The notes beneath the pieces were generated by a model. The model did no database searches and was not told the origin of the DNA. It saw nothing but the letters and a program-made list of their open reading frames with translations. DNA of 64,000 nt from assembly GCA_935421135.1 (NCBI GenBank), contig OW285187.1, positions 19,344,429 through 19,408,428 on the forward strand. Reading direction: 5' to 3'. The first letter of the stretch is position 1. Every line of letters begins with the position of its first letter. This document shows positions 36,301 through 51,300 of the stretch, piece by piece. Position numbers and translations under genes: made by a program. Source of the DNA: Bugulina stolonifera (lineage: Eukaryota; Bryozoa; Gymnolaemata; Cheilostomatida; Bugulidae).

Positions 36301-39300
36301 ATAAACATACTATAGAGATCAGCTGCTGCATTCACATTTTTCAACCGTGCAGTTTCATCATGACGAAACATAAGAGTCACAATTGAGCCTGGTATTACCA
36401 GTAGCAGAGGGAGAGCCATATCCACCGAAATAAATCGGCCATTCATTTCCGACACCAGGATTTCTGAAATAGCAGGAAAATTGATAGTGAATATCCAATA
36501 ATATGCCTAGTACTTGTATATGATTAGTTTTTTATGAAATCAAGCATAGCTGAATACACATGCAGTTTGCAAGTGCAAATTAACCAATTACTCAGAGAGC
36601 AGTTAGTAAAACTTTAAAATGACAGGTTCAAAATTAAAACGTGAACTGTTCAGAGTGAATTTGCAATTACGCAACTTTTACAACTGTGCCTATCGTCAAA
36701 TAAAGAATGCAATCAAAGGTTTCTGAAACTCTTCACCTAGAAGTGGAATAAATATAGTTCTGCAGTAGTATTCCCCGAAGAAGCAAGAGACGGGATATCT
36801 TCAAACCAGCTGTGATAGTATTCAATATTGGTTCGGAAGCAAGTAATCCTGTCAATCACGGCATTGATTTCGAATGAGGATGTAGCTACATCAATAGTTC
36901 TTCCTGAAAGTCCAAATCATCAATAAATAAATCACATGCACTTATGTAATAAAAATACAGCAAAGATTTTGCCAATCAGCAAGTATTCTAATCGTCTTAA
37001 TTATCAGGAAGTAAAATATGTGAGGCTCACCCATAAATCTAGAAAAATACAAATGGCATAATGTGAAACGACGATCTCGTAAATAAACACATTCCTATTG
37101 GTTCACACAACTACTGTTCTATCGCTGAGTGTTTCAATTCAACCAGTAGATTCGATATCCTAGATCTGAATTGGGAGTTACGTGATTGCCAGGTGTGGCA
37201 AGATCTTTACATATTGGACACAACTTCCTAACAGCAGTGGTACATTTCAAACTAAGAAGCTAGAGAGCTTACCTTGCAATTTACAACATAGGTTAGAAGT
37301 AACATCCAATATCTTGTAACAGATGGTCAATGCTACCACAAAGTCGAATGAACTAGCATTCTTCAGGAGACTCAATGCGTTTCCAGCATCCGCTTTAAAG
37401 TCAGGCTTTGTAGCTATCAAATTTAGCATGTTTAATATGCTAGGAAGTAATTCATAGCAGCTTTGCAATGCTGTGTATCTAATCAAACAAAAGCAAAAAA
37501 AACTGAATTCTCATAACATTACACACGGCCAGCTATTTTGAATTGGCCAGCTATCTCAAACGGGTGGAATGATATTAAACATACCGATATAAATTATTAG
37601 ACAGTTCATAAAAATACATTTCCATGAGAGATAACAATTCTTTTGATTGATGAAGAAATGGGCATGGGTCTTTTGCGAGCTGTGAATCGTGGTGAACCTG
37701 GGAATGAATTTTTGTAACAAAATTTCTGTTAAACAAGTACCGTTCAGTCCATCTTGTCCGGCTGAGAGATGCAAGTTTGAACTTTTTCCATCGCAAACAT
37801 CTACATTCATTTGAATCATCTCAACAAGTTTATTCTGCTGTTTCGGATTTTAACTAAAGAAAGCACACAGCTCTGTTTGTATCTGCATCATATGATCTGC
37901 AACAGCAAAATTCAACTTTGATTATTGATACAAACCTGAATATTTGACATATCATTATGTTTGAATCTTTGTATAGCTGCGTTGGCTATACAGCTAGGGA
38001 GTACCAAGCATCTACATCGTAGCGTAACTTTTCCAGAATAATAATATAGTGGTTTATTTACGACGAACGAGTGAAAACTGTAAAATAACATAATACAATA
38101 CATGTATAACATTTATCTTAGCTCAGTGGCTATTTGTATGGGTACATACATGAGTGAGAATAGACATGTATTATGTAACAGTAGAATAACAAGAGAGTAG
38201 AAAAGCAATATACATGTAATACAAATGGCAGTATATTTGGTATGTTCTTACCTCAGTGCTCCATAGTTGATATAATAATAATAATATTGTCAGGATTGAT
38301 ACTGTACTATAACGTAAACTTGAAAAGGATAGATAGAATTTGAGATTGAGTTATTGCACCACAACACTCTACAAGATAGTACAGCACAATGAACAAAGAA
38401 ACATGCACAGCAGGGGCCAAAACAAATCATCACATCACCGCGGCCAATCAGGTGGTCCGATCCAGGAGTCATGTGACCAAAGAGCACTGCACACGAATGC
38501 CACAGCGAAACATGCTCCCACACAGTGCCAGCTACACTTTGATATGCCATACATCTAGATGGACACATAGCTAGCCAAAAACATTTAAAGTTGCAAACAA
38601 ATACAGGATTACTAGCCGCTGGGGAAAGTAATTTATCAACTTCACCAGCATGTGACTATTAAAATACAATAAGCTTTCCTCCCATTCTTTTATTAATTGA
38701 ACAACTATGATTGAACAGTACAGTGCTAAACACAAAATATGAAATACTCACTTCCAGAATTATTCGGGGCCTGAATTGCACAATGCTTGCCAATGATTGC
38801 CCCTACACAGTTTGGAAAGTTCCAAGTGGTCTTAAAGCTATTGGCAATATCAATCCACTGATCTGAGTTGGTTGAAGTCTTCAGATATCCTTCATACATA
38901 GAGCCCCAAATGATTTGAGAGTTCCCACAATATTTCGTATTGTCAACTCACCCATACGAAAAAAATGCCAAACCTTTAAAACTGTCACCTGTGACAATAT
39001 AGAACAACGTTGCACAAAGCCTCTGCTCTGGTGGTATGGCTTTCCTGAGTTGAATATATTGTGGTCTCACATATTCCAACACAATGTCAAAGTGTTCTTT
39101 AGCCGTTCTCAGACCGCTCTTATGCTTGTCGGGGAAATTCCAGCCTATACCCCTCATTTAAGACGGTCCATCTCCTCCTAACTGCTTCTTCTAGAAAATT
39201 TCTTTTTCTTCTATGTATGAACCCAGCAGCATAGACATGGTTGTCATTATGCATAGTCGGGTAATGTAAAATGTTTCATATGTTTCATATAAAATAAAAT

Positions 39301-42300
39301 TTGCCCTAAATTATTACTTAAGAATGGCTAGAGAAAAGTTAGTAGACTTATGAGAAACAGCACAGAGAATTTTCCATTGAGATGTGCATTGTATGACTTT
39401 TACCTGCAAAGGGCATGTTCAGACCAGTAATCAACCACAAAAGCCCTTCCATGTTCAAGTTGGTGCCCACATGAGAGAGAGGCAATGTTGACAACTACAA
39501 TATGAGAGAATTTGTTAAAATCATGCAATATTGAAGTATCATGAACTGGATTATGTTGCATTTTAAAAATATAACCATGCTAATAAAAAACTTACATTCA
39601 AAAATCTTTCGCTGTTTATGGTTTCTGGGTTGAGTTACGAGTATAGAAGCATGTCTTTGAATGGCATAGTCTTTCGGATCTTATGCACAAAGCCGATAAT
39701 CCAATGGACACAGCGTTTAATGGGACCATGGACAACTGCAGGTTCTGTGTCATCACCAAGACTGCTAAGGAGCACTCCAGTGTCATGTCTTAGGCCCCAT
39801 GGGTGCCCAACCTTTTCAGCGTGAGGGCCAGACTCAAATTTTTTGGATTACCCGGGGCCAGTTAAAGTTTTTGACTACAGTAGATGATTGCAGTAATTTA
39901 ATATCTTGGATTGTGTTTTCAAATGTGCATTTATTTCAACCATAAATCAGAAACAAACAATAGCAAATTCCAGCATTGAAACTTATATGTTCAGGTCTAC
40001 GGCACAACCTGTACTGTTCAATGTTGTTATTGTGCAAACAAACTTCTGTATAAGAGTCAATTTGATACTATTGGCATTGCTTTTCCTTAGTTATTGTATC
40101 AGTATTAGCTTTGTCAGATGCTCGTCAGTCATAGTAGTTCAGTATTTGTTTTCGGTATGCTTCATTCGGCAGAAAAATTGTTCGCAGTGGTACGTTGATC
40201 CTAATCAGCTTGCTGTGAATAAAGCGTGTTTATAGATCTGTGGATATGTTTCCTTCAGAAAGAAATCTTGGTATAACCCAGACGATGTTATGGGTGTTGT
40301 AATGGTTTCTTGATCTGTCATTGGCTTGCAGCTCAATAAGTTCTATTGCAGCTCTAGTGGTGCATCATTAGAGGTTACTAAGAAAGGGTCTGAATACAAT
40401 TTGATCTGTAACTTTGTCTCATCAAATTGAGGAAATCCCCTCTCAAACTCTGCTGCCAGATCAGATATGATGGTTGTATACACCTCTGTATCTACTGGTT
40501 CCCTCTGATGCTGTTCATTGAGTGTCTTGGAACGAAAACGGTTTTGCTCTCTCAGATGATTGGACCAAAAATGGAGTTTAGCCCTGAATGCAGTAATGTG
40601 TTGTCAAAGAGCAGCAACATGTTGGCTCTTCCCTTGCAGCTTTTTATTACAAAAAGTATAAAATGCCTCTTACTCATGTAGGATAGAATATACATGTATT
40701 TACATGTACGTACATGTATAAAATGGACAATACCTAGGCCTTCATTGGGGTACTATGCATGTCAAAATATGATAATCCTGTTGAAACCTGGTAGCAATCA
40801 TTTGTTACAATTGATGAAAGCGTTGCTAAAAATAAAAAGCTATGATAAACATGGGGGCCACATAAAAACAGGTAGGGGGCCACATGTGGCCCTGGGGCCA
40901 CTGGTTGGGCAAGCTTGTCTTAGGCCAATATCATCATCCCCAACCAGCTCTATGTCATCAAAGTCAATGGTCAAGCTTCCATTTTCACTCAAAGTCTTCA
41001 AAAATTCTCCTACTATAGCTGATGATAGATTCTGCAAAAAAATATTGCTTCAATACTACTTCAGATGCTTCATATGCTGTATACATGACATAGTTCTCAG
41101 ACTGTAATGTATGTGTATACTAGTGAAAACCAATCATACTAATAATCAATTACAGATACATAAACAATATAATTGGTCCACAGCCTTCATAACTCCTAGT
41201 TAGTAATTAGCCACCTGTCAATTACCAGTTTAGTAATCTACAAACATGTGCAAATTAGCTGATGAAATGTGAGAGATTGTTTCAAGTTACCCTTTAGAAC
41301 AGTAACACTGTCCAATATATCACATTGCCATTTCTGTACCACTTTTGAATAAGCCCGTACCTTTTTAATGTAAGTTGTACAGAAAATTATAAAAAGCGGG
41401 TTCAGCCTAGGTGATAATAAACAATAATACTCCATAAAACATGTATATTGTTCAATGAAGTTTGCATATTTTGAGAAGAGGAGGAAAATGCAAAATTGAC
41501 CAAAACCAGTCAGAAAACTGAATAACTTGCTGGATAGTATATGTAATTACATGGAGCTATTCAAAAAGGCCTACCAGTCTCAGGGCAGATGACGTCATCT
41601 GCTACAAAGTAACCTCTACTAAAGGCAGTCTATATCATCTAAGTAACCCAGTTAGCCTTGTTATAAAGCACATGGAACGCTTTTTATTCAAGAATTTTTT
41701 TATCAGCCAACACTCTCCCGTTTTCTTTTTCCACCCTGTTTTTTTAACGTTTGTGAAAACCATTCACTTATGACTTATGAACAATTTTGCGTCAAAACCC
41801 TTCACATGACATTTTTACTTTGTGAGATTGTTGTTTTTTTGTGAAAGCTTTTCACTGTTGAAAATTAAATCTCATCTCTCTAACAACCTTTCCTATTCTA
41901 AGTCCCCACGCTACTCTCCAAAGCCAGCACCCAGTTCTCAGCCACCAGAATTTCTACACTTCCCATTTCCACTTTCCTTAGCACTCCTTCATCAGACATC
42001 TCTCAGAGCCTGATGCACCTCATCAGGCTGTGTTTCATTATCCCTTTTGCTCTAGGTGTTAAGTGGACCCATCACTGAACGCTGAAGCCATTGAAGGGGG
42101 CATCAACTGATGACCTTAGAGTGACACTGATTGGTCACCATGATCAGGCCACCACACCCAAACAACAATGGGACACAAAATATGCTGCCGTCTGCAGCAG
42201 CCCGCAGCAGGCAGACAGCATTCAGTAATACTACAGAAGTACCTCTACACCCATCTCACCCTTTGAAATATGCCTACCTCCATCCCTATCTCTCTCCACC

Positions 42301-45300
42301 AGGTCTGGAATCCCCCTGTGAAGCAAAAGCAAGATTGGATGAATGACCTTTTTTACCTATCTGGTATGACTCCATGGAACATTATCCTGGCTGACTAATG
42401 TTTCTGCCCCACTTGCCTCCACCCGAGGCTAGGTTTGTAACAATAATGATCTGCATCTGTAAGAATGTTTGTCCCTCGTCTGGAGAGTTGTTTTCCCCGT
42501 TTCTACTACAGGCCCACCTCTTAATCGTGTGTTCTGGTCTAGTCCTATGTTTCGTTGTTGATCCTCCCCTTTCGATGCTCTTTCCATCCTCGTTTCCCGA
42601 CCCACCATGTAAACTTTTTCTAGCTGGACATACATACCCTCTGTTTTAGACATAGCGATTGATGCATATGCTACCAGCTTCCATGACCCCTCCTCCCACT
42701 GTAGCAAAGCTCCCCCTAACCCAAATGGGCCTGCCTCAGCTGTTCTGTTTTTTTAGATCAACTTTAGCTAACATGGAGGCTTGCCACATGCTCCTTTCTT
42801 CTCTCCAAGCCTCTCCCCATACAAAACTTACTTTCTTGTTTAATAAGTCACTCGCTGATTTTGATAACTCCCCTAGCTTTTCACTGATCCTAACTAAGTA
42901 CCCCACCATTCCCACAAAGCTCTTCAGATCCTTTACCTTCTTTAGGCTGTCAGCATGTTGCCTCCATTTTTTCAGGGTCTGCATCATGGGTGTGTATTGC
43001 CTGAACTGATCTAAACTTCCTAAACTGATCCTACAAATTGGCAAGGAAAATCATCTCATCTCAAACGCCCCCAACCTAGCTATTATCCGCAGTCCAATCT
43101 GAAGAAAATTCCATGTCGCTGATTCCAAACAGAAACATGTTTCTGCCCACAAGTAGTTAACAATTTTGACAGAGGTAATGATGCTTCACTAGTTCTTGTG
43201 TAATGAGTAGGTTGAATGCCTAATTCTACTTATTGTCTGAACTCTGAGTGGGCCAAAAGACATATTCTATTGGTATACAGCAAACGCAATATCTGGACAA
43301 GTAATACGATGGAGCCTTCCCATCTGCAGAGGTACACAAGTTCTCTGTGAGATCACAGATCTCAGATTTTTCATTATATGCTGGACATCTGCCATAAAAG
43401 AAGACTTCCTTGCTCACTGCGCTTTTACACATACTCTGCTGGAAGCATTTATACCAAAACTTTTCCACAACCTTGATTGGCTGAACAAATGCCACTACTA
43501 AAACATATTATGGCTGCCTTGATAATCTTCATTGATTGGTTTTAGTGTTTCATCGTTGACGAGTTTCCTGCGTTTAACTTCTAATTATAATTTCCTAAAT
43601 TGAATTTTCTGTGGTACCTAAATATTTCTTTTGCCATTTTCAAGAATATGCCAATGTTTGCGTTCCATTGAAAATGTGTTGCACTAAATATTATTTTTTG
43701 TTAGGCTGATATACAGTACATGTAATTATGATTGTTTGGTATAATAAAAAAGTAGATCCAGTAAGGTTTATCTAGACCATTATATTATATTATCTCATTC
43801 GAAAATTTTTATGTGTTTAAACTAATTCTGCTGATCTATTGTGGTCTGTTGCTAAAAGTATGTAGTAAAATCTGTATCAAAAATAATATTGTTTACAAAG
43901 GTTAGTATACCATTAATCAGTTATTGTAATAATTATTATGCTGTTTCTAGAAGTTTTATAAAATACAGCAATTTCTAGAAATATGTAAAATTGCGATTTT
44001 TGCACTCAACTCCCATGAACAGGGTGTTTAATTTCAAAATATGTATGAAATAATACTAAACAACACTATGTTATATAGTAGCATAATATCGCTAATGGAA
44101 ACAATATAGCGCCTATCGATTTCATTGGTCACACTTTGTTTTTGTATGACTTTGTGTAAAACACAATCTGATGCTATTGAGTGTCAGTGTCATAGTGTCA
44201 TAATCAACTTCATAATTCTCAACATGAGCTCAGAATTACCACGGAGTTTAGAACACAGCATCAATTCATTAATTATGCAATGATGTTTGGATTTATGTCA
44301 AGAAGGTGCTTCATGAAACCATGCTTTCTGCCAATCATAGCTGGTGCGACATCTGTCACTAAGCCAAAAATTTTGTGGAAAAAGTGTCCTCCTGCATGAA
44401 ACGTTGAAAGGTACCAACTATCAAACATAATATTTCTAATTGCACAACCTTGTTACTATTGACAGCCATCAAATCTTCGTTGAGTGTCCCATTCAAAAAA
44501 TTTATATAGTTTTATATAGGGAGGCACTCAAGACCCATCATTAACAGCTTGTTTGCTAGTTTTTCCTGAGGATGTTCGCATATTTTTCGTACTGCAGTAC
44601 ACTTCAAATTCCTCTCCCAGGCCTCTGCTTGGTTGAAGCCTGCAAGTCTAACCTTTCCACATAACCTCTATCCCCATCTTCAGCCATTGATATCTGACTG
44701 TGAACAATGCAACTTATCTATATAGTATTTATTGTATCCTTCCCCTTTTTCATGTTAACTAAAATAAACCAGTTCACTTTCAGTGTGCTTGTTTCTCCCA
44801 GATACTGTAAACAAATAACCACCAAAATGAGATCAGAGCAAAACATAATAATCACTTACAGCAACTACCCAATTATTTTAATAATATGAACCTAATTAAC
44901 TGTTATAATTAATAGTTATTGCTAAACAATTTACCCTTCAGTGCTTAACTCCCACTTTAACTAGCAGTCAGACTCCAATGAATGATGCACAAGCGATTCC
45001 ACCAGAATTACTCATAGTGATCTGCAGGTGCAGCTTTTTTTAGCTGATTTAGAATTGATTGATCAAAGTTAACATCAATATACAGCACCCATCTGTGTTC
45101 ATTTTAACTCTGCAGATAATTGACAGTGTCACTACCAAGCCTAGACCGATGTTCTGCTACAAACTTTTTCACCTCTACTATGAGGAATGCACAGCAATGC
45201 TGTCATAACTTGACATAGGTGAGGGTACTGTAAAGCTGTCTGGCTGTCACCCCAAAACAACAGGAATATCATCAGAATTGTCTTCTAGGAGATAATCAAT

Positions 45301-48300
45301 CCATCCATTCCCAATTGAATCAAGAACTGAGGCAGGGAGTGAAAATGAGGTAACCAACTCACATATCTGCATAGAGAGTTTCCCTTCAGTTTGTAGATTG
45401 GAGCTATGGTGCTACCACACCAGTCCTGTGGTAATCTATTCTGGACAATATTTCTAATCACTGTTGTCATCCAGGCAATGCCTTTATCCTTTAATCTCTT
45501 CACTGGGGCAATTTGTCTGCTTTCATCCTTTCTAATTGGTTTCGGACTTCCTCTTCTCTGTTGGTATTATCTCTTCTAGCTCCTCCATTCTATACAGTGT
45601 GTTCAACAGACTGCAGAAGTAGTCCCTCCTATCTTTAATCTCTTTGTCTCTGCACAGAATTTCACTTTCTATGCTCCTCACAAATGGTAGTCTGTAAATG
45701 TCTTTAATTGCCCCTCTCTTAGCTCTTCCTGCTTCTTTTACATCCTCATTCCACCACCATGTCTCCTTCTCGAGATATTTTCCTGGTGCTGACATTCCAA
45801 GTACCTCTTTCGCTGCATCTATCACTTTAGGATGTCTCCTGCCATTGCATGTCACTTCTGTCTCTATTCCTACCAGTGTCTCCTCTATCCTCTCAACTAG
45901 GTCTTGCATTCTTTCTTTAGCTTCCACCAACTAATCCTCTCCTCTCTTCCTTCGTTTTCTCTTGTCTATAATCAAATTCATAACCAGTAATCTGTTTCCC
46001 TCACAGTTACCTTGCAACCTTTCACTCTGTTCAGACTATCTCTTCTCACTGATGTAGTCCATTACTGTATGGTTGGTCCTCCTCCCCCCCCCCCCCCTGC
46101 TCTGCGCATCACTCTTTGTAAAGAAAGTGTTAGCCAGAGGAAGATCCCCTGCTCCTGTCTATCATCGATCACGTCCATTGTGTCCAATTAGGTCAACATT
46201 AGCCTGCCATGAAAACACATCCGGTTACTGTCCCAACCTGTGCCCAGAAATCCTCTTTTTCTTCCTCTCCACAGTCCTGCTGCTTAGCATAAGCAGGCAA
46301 TAGTATAGGTTCGCTGAGCTGTCACCAGCTTCATACTGATGATCCTGTCTGATTTCCTATTTACTTGGCCGATCTTGTCCTGCCACTCCTTCAAACATAG
46401 CCACTCCATTTCTTGGTCTCATCCCATCACTATTATAGTTTGATGCCTTCTCTCCCGACTTTCCTCTTGCCCACCTGGTCTCCTGGAGTCAAAATATGTC
46501 AATATTTCTCTCTGCTCTTAGCTGTAGGCATACTATGTTGAGGGTTGCTACCTTTATGCTTTTTAGCCTCACGCACTTCTCACAGGGTCAGCAAGACTAT
46601 CTAACAGCTGCTTATATCATGGTCTGGTTGTCTTTGATTGGCAGGCGTAATATTTGTGGCATAAATTTTGCTACATGTTTTTATCCAGGCTTGGGGCTGG
46701 CTGAGTATTTCACTGGCTTGTACACTCTTTTATCATACATGTATATTGGATGGTGAACTAATATCATTGCATATCTATGTAGAGAGGTGGTTTCGGTGCA
46801 ATTTATGTATGCACCCCTTGTAGCCATACCTTCAAGGGTGAGCATGTTTAGGGCATCAATGACAGATGACAACATGTAGTGGTTGTCTTTTTTCAGTTGT
46901 TTTACATTCTTGTCTAAAACTGCATCAACCTTTTCCTGTGAATATGAATGCATCAAAGCTCCTACCGCTTCTTGGTGCAAATTTGATAGTTCATGCCGTC
47001 CTAATATCCTCTTTCCATCATTCCAACATGAGAATCCTGTTGTGCTAAATGTTTCTTCAGCTCTCTGCTTAAATACCTTCTAACCTATGAATTTAAAGTT
47101 ATAATAGTGCTATGATTCAGAAATATTTATAAATAAGAGCTTGATTTCTGTTTTCTCAGTCTATAATAACATGAATCAATGCACAGTACTCCTAACAAGG
47201 TCTACTACATCCACTGCAAAAGATAAGTGTACTTAAATGTTAGATGTGGTTGAGACCAGCCATAAAAACTGGCTCGCTTCTTCTGCTTGTCTTTGCAGAA
47301 TGTGCAATTTGAAAAGTCCAGTGTTGGAGGTGAGATAAATTGTATAGCAGGATCTACAGATTAGCAAGGAAAAAATATAACTATTTTACCAACAGACCAT
47401 CTTATCAAACTCTACTCTATCTGAAATGAACAAAAAAAGAGAAAAGTGAGTCCTTGTAGTGAAAAGCGGAAATGAATGAGAAACACATGCAAGGGAATAA
47501 AGTAGAGCTAGCCGATCTATGAAAAGCAGTTGAGCATGGGTTTCTTTCTTACCACAAAGATCTACTTCACTTAAGATTAATTAGATAATATATCAATATG
47601 TTGACAACTACAATCCACATGACATTGATTCATGGTTACTGAGTTTATTATACACAACCACCAAACAGATTGTCATAGTAAATAATCATTTTTAACATAA
47701 TTTCACCATATTGCATCGCTAGGGGAAGGCTATTGTAGTAGAAAGATGCTATCGCTTTATTTGTCACGTGGGGAATGAGAGACAGTAAATTACTTTTTTT
47801 GTCCTTGGTGATTCCCAGTGGTTGACTGCATGTTCTAGAAAGAGTATCGAAGTTAATTCTCTCTCCCCTCTTCCGATAGGACACTTACAGTATACGTGTG
47901 AAACAGTAAGATAATGCACAATGTTCAAAGAGTACAATGTTCAGACTGCACTAAAGAGCACAATCATGAAGCAATTAGACCACTATTAGTAACTAACCTT
48001 TCTAAAATCTCCAGCAATTTCTTGCTACATCTCAACGCTGGGGTCTCCTTATTCCTGAAATTGGTAGATAATGTGGTGGTATTTCATTATCCCCATAAAA
48101 GCATTTGATGACATAGCGAAAGAGTTCAGCGTTGTTCATCATTAATGTCAGAGTGTGTGATGTCATGGACCTGAAAAGGCTGTTTTTTTTCCGTGTATAT
48201 TTCATCAGGGTAATGTACTCGGATGGCAGCTCAACCTCCCGTTTGTCATAATTGCCTTCTGTCGCGCTGTGCGTGGAGTCACATTTCATGTGACTGGCCA

Positions 48301-51300
48301 CTTTCAAAAAATTTCTGTTTAGTACACTTGATGTTCAAAGAGCTACTTAGAAATGACACCAAAGCTGCTATGATTATTTTGTTTCTTTCTTGGCAGCTGC
48401 ATGTGTCACTATACAGAATTACTTTGTTGTAGTCCCCTCGATTGTCAACTTCTTTTAGGAATTTGATGAAGCAAGAGGCTATTTCATTTGAGCCGCGGCT
48501 CCTTTCAGTTTCGGTCCTAGCAAAGCATTGTTCATTCTTTGTTTGGTGTTCATAAATATTTAAATTGAACTGGTTCAATTTTCGCTTGTAATATGAAACA
48601 CCCGTGAACAGGCGTGGTGTAGTAATGAATTGCTGAAGGTCAAAGCATGCGGTCAAGGTATTATTGCCCAAATCTTTATCTACCTTCTTAGCATTACGGG
48701 CTTGCTCCTTTTGTCTCAAATGAGCCTCATGCTCTTCCCACTCTTCCAGGGATGCATTCTGGAGCTTTCTGAATGTGTCGCACTGGTCTTTAGATGGCAC
48801 ATGGAAATCTAAGTTGAACTCCTCTACAAACACCTTTCTGTAGAAGCTTTCAGGGCAGGAGAAAATGAGTTTAAGATTCACTGCCTGTTTTTTATACACC
48901 CATAGAGAGGAATCAAGGTAGCGTCTTTTGGTAGTGGAGCGGCAGTAGTGTGATTCAACAGTTGGGAATGAAGCAATATGGTCACGGACTGTCTTGTGAG
49001 CTTCTGGTGAAGTTTTATTAAGAGCGACCTTCTTAGGTTTAACTGGCATCATACCATTTACTGCCTTGGAACATACATTGTAAATGCCCTTTTTACCTAT
49101 GCACAATGTAGATAAAAAGAATCTTCGGCAGACATCGACTCTTTGCATTCCAACAGTCAAGTGGTACTTCACAGCGTCACCACGGTTATATGCAGCCTCT
49201 AGGGTGTTAGTCTTTTTGTTTTTCTGTTCAGTGAGGGCTAAAATGAATGCATGTCCTGTAGCTGGAGTTGAGCTACTGTCAGTTCTGCCCCAGAATGGAT
49301 TCATAATCATTACCCTATCCTCGTTTAAAATTGTGGAACACTTGAACCGTTTGCATCCACTTCTAGCCCCAACACTTCTGTGATCACCAACTCCATTCTT
49401 ACTTTTTACGCAACTGTTGTCACTGACTGTTTGATTTTCTCCATTCTTGCGGATTTCGTTCATTTTTGCAGGAGCTACATGTAGGTTGCTCTGCTGGCTG
49501 AGACAGCGAAAGGTTATCTAGGTTAGCCAGTGGTTTCCAGAGTGAATGTTCTTCATAGTATTCTGAATCTGAACGAGTAGGTATACTGGGACTTGAGCTT
49601 TCGCTCAATTCATAAAAACAGCTCTGGCGATTGTAGTCAAATGTGGTTGTATAGCACTGCAAATAGGAAGATATTTTGTTAACTTTACAAAATAATAAAA
49701 ACTAATGTGAGCTAGTTTCATGTTATTGTAATCATTTATTTTACTCACCCAAGTTGCTCATCATCGCTCTCATTGCCTAATATCTTTTGTCAAGCATTTA
49801 GACCGTCACACAGCACTCTTTATGCTTATAACTTGTGAAGTATATAATGGTAAAAATAAAGTTGCAGCAGACCAGACTATAGAATTTCGAAAAAGCAAAA
49901 AGTTCACGACAATAAGAGATAATACTATTAGTTATTCAAGCTTACATGTACATGTGAAACCTAACTATAACTTTACAATCACATTAAAATAACAATAGTC
50001 AAATGACTGAATGAATGGCAAAAATGATTAGTGACTTGAAACTTACATAACAACAGTAGGCTCTGTGGATTGATCAGCAACTGTGCCTGTGACTTCAGAA
50101 CTAGATGAAACAAGAGTAACATTATCAGCTTCAGCAGAAGCAGCACCAAAGAAAAGAGAATTTTAATCTTGCTTTGCTTTGACATTTTCAACTAATTTTT
50201 ATTTTTAATATTATATTTCTTGTCTTTACTACTACTAACTTTTAGAACGCTAAAAATAATTCATTGTCTGTGAATTGTGTTCTCCTAGATGTAATCTACA
50301 CAATTTTGTAATGGGTGTTTTCTAAACAAAAGTTTTCGGAGCGTCCTGTTTGAATTATGGCCAACATAAAGTTAACACTACATTAAAATATCTGACATGG
50401 ATGATTTGATACAGTATTGAGGATTCGCGGTCTAATTATAAATCCAGAACCTTACGAGGTTTGATTGTTCTACCAAAGCTGGATTTCTTTCCAGATTTAA
50501 TCCCAGACGTTTTAAAATTGTCAGGTAGCGTAACCACATTGCTAGCGTTGCGCCTGATTGCAGTACTCTGTACATCTTTAACCACAGCGGACCTGGCCTA
50601 CTAGGGGAAGTGCCCACAACCTTGGCATCACGCTTCAAATCTCTAACAAAGACTATCACCCAGGTCAAAAGCAGGGGGCTCAACTACTTTATGTCTAGCA
50701 TCAAAGTTCTCTTTGCTCTGGACTCTACTAATTGATTCTTTTATCCTAGCCTTCTTCAGATCAGGCTGTCTGGGAGCTGTAACCTTTGGCAGCAAAGAAA
50801 CAGTCGATCTAAGCCTATGGCCCATTAGTAGCTCAGCGGGGGACAGGCCGTTCTTTAAAGGAGATGACCTGTATGCTAACGACCCAAGATATGGATCCCT
50901 TTCCTTTCTCATGATATTCTTTACAGACTGAACAGCTCGCTCAGCCGCACCGTTCCCTTGAGAATGTTTAGGGGAGCTGGTGATATGTGTGAATCCATAT
51001 GACTTGGCAAATGAAGCAAACTCCTCTGAGGTGTATTGAGTACCACTGTCAGAAATAAGCACCTCAGGGATGCCATGTCTGGCGAATATGCTCCTCAGGT
51101 GAGATATGACCTGTGAACTACTAAGGTCATCTAAGAGAGAAACCTCTATAAATCTTGAGTGATAGTCAACTACCAACAAGTACCATTTGTGGTCAATGTA
51201 AAATAGGTCGAGAGGGAAACTCTGAGCAGAGTAGGGGGGGGGGGCTTGCTGCACAGCCGATTCCTTCCTGCATCGCTTACAACTACGTACTAATTCAGCT

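Noticed and set aside
38290..38574. Overlapping open frames of 60-90 codons on both strands
   Set aside because: GC-richer patch lacks stops by composition; peptides match nothing and have no splice partners.
46073..46303. Plus-strand frame with a proline run
   Set aside because: The proline run is a C-homopolymer within an antisense RTE-like LINE; the minus frame is the meaningful one.
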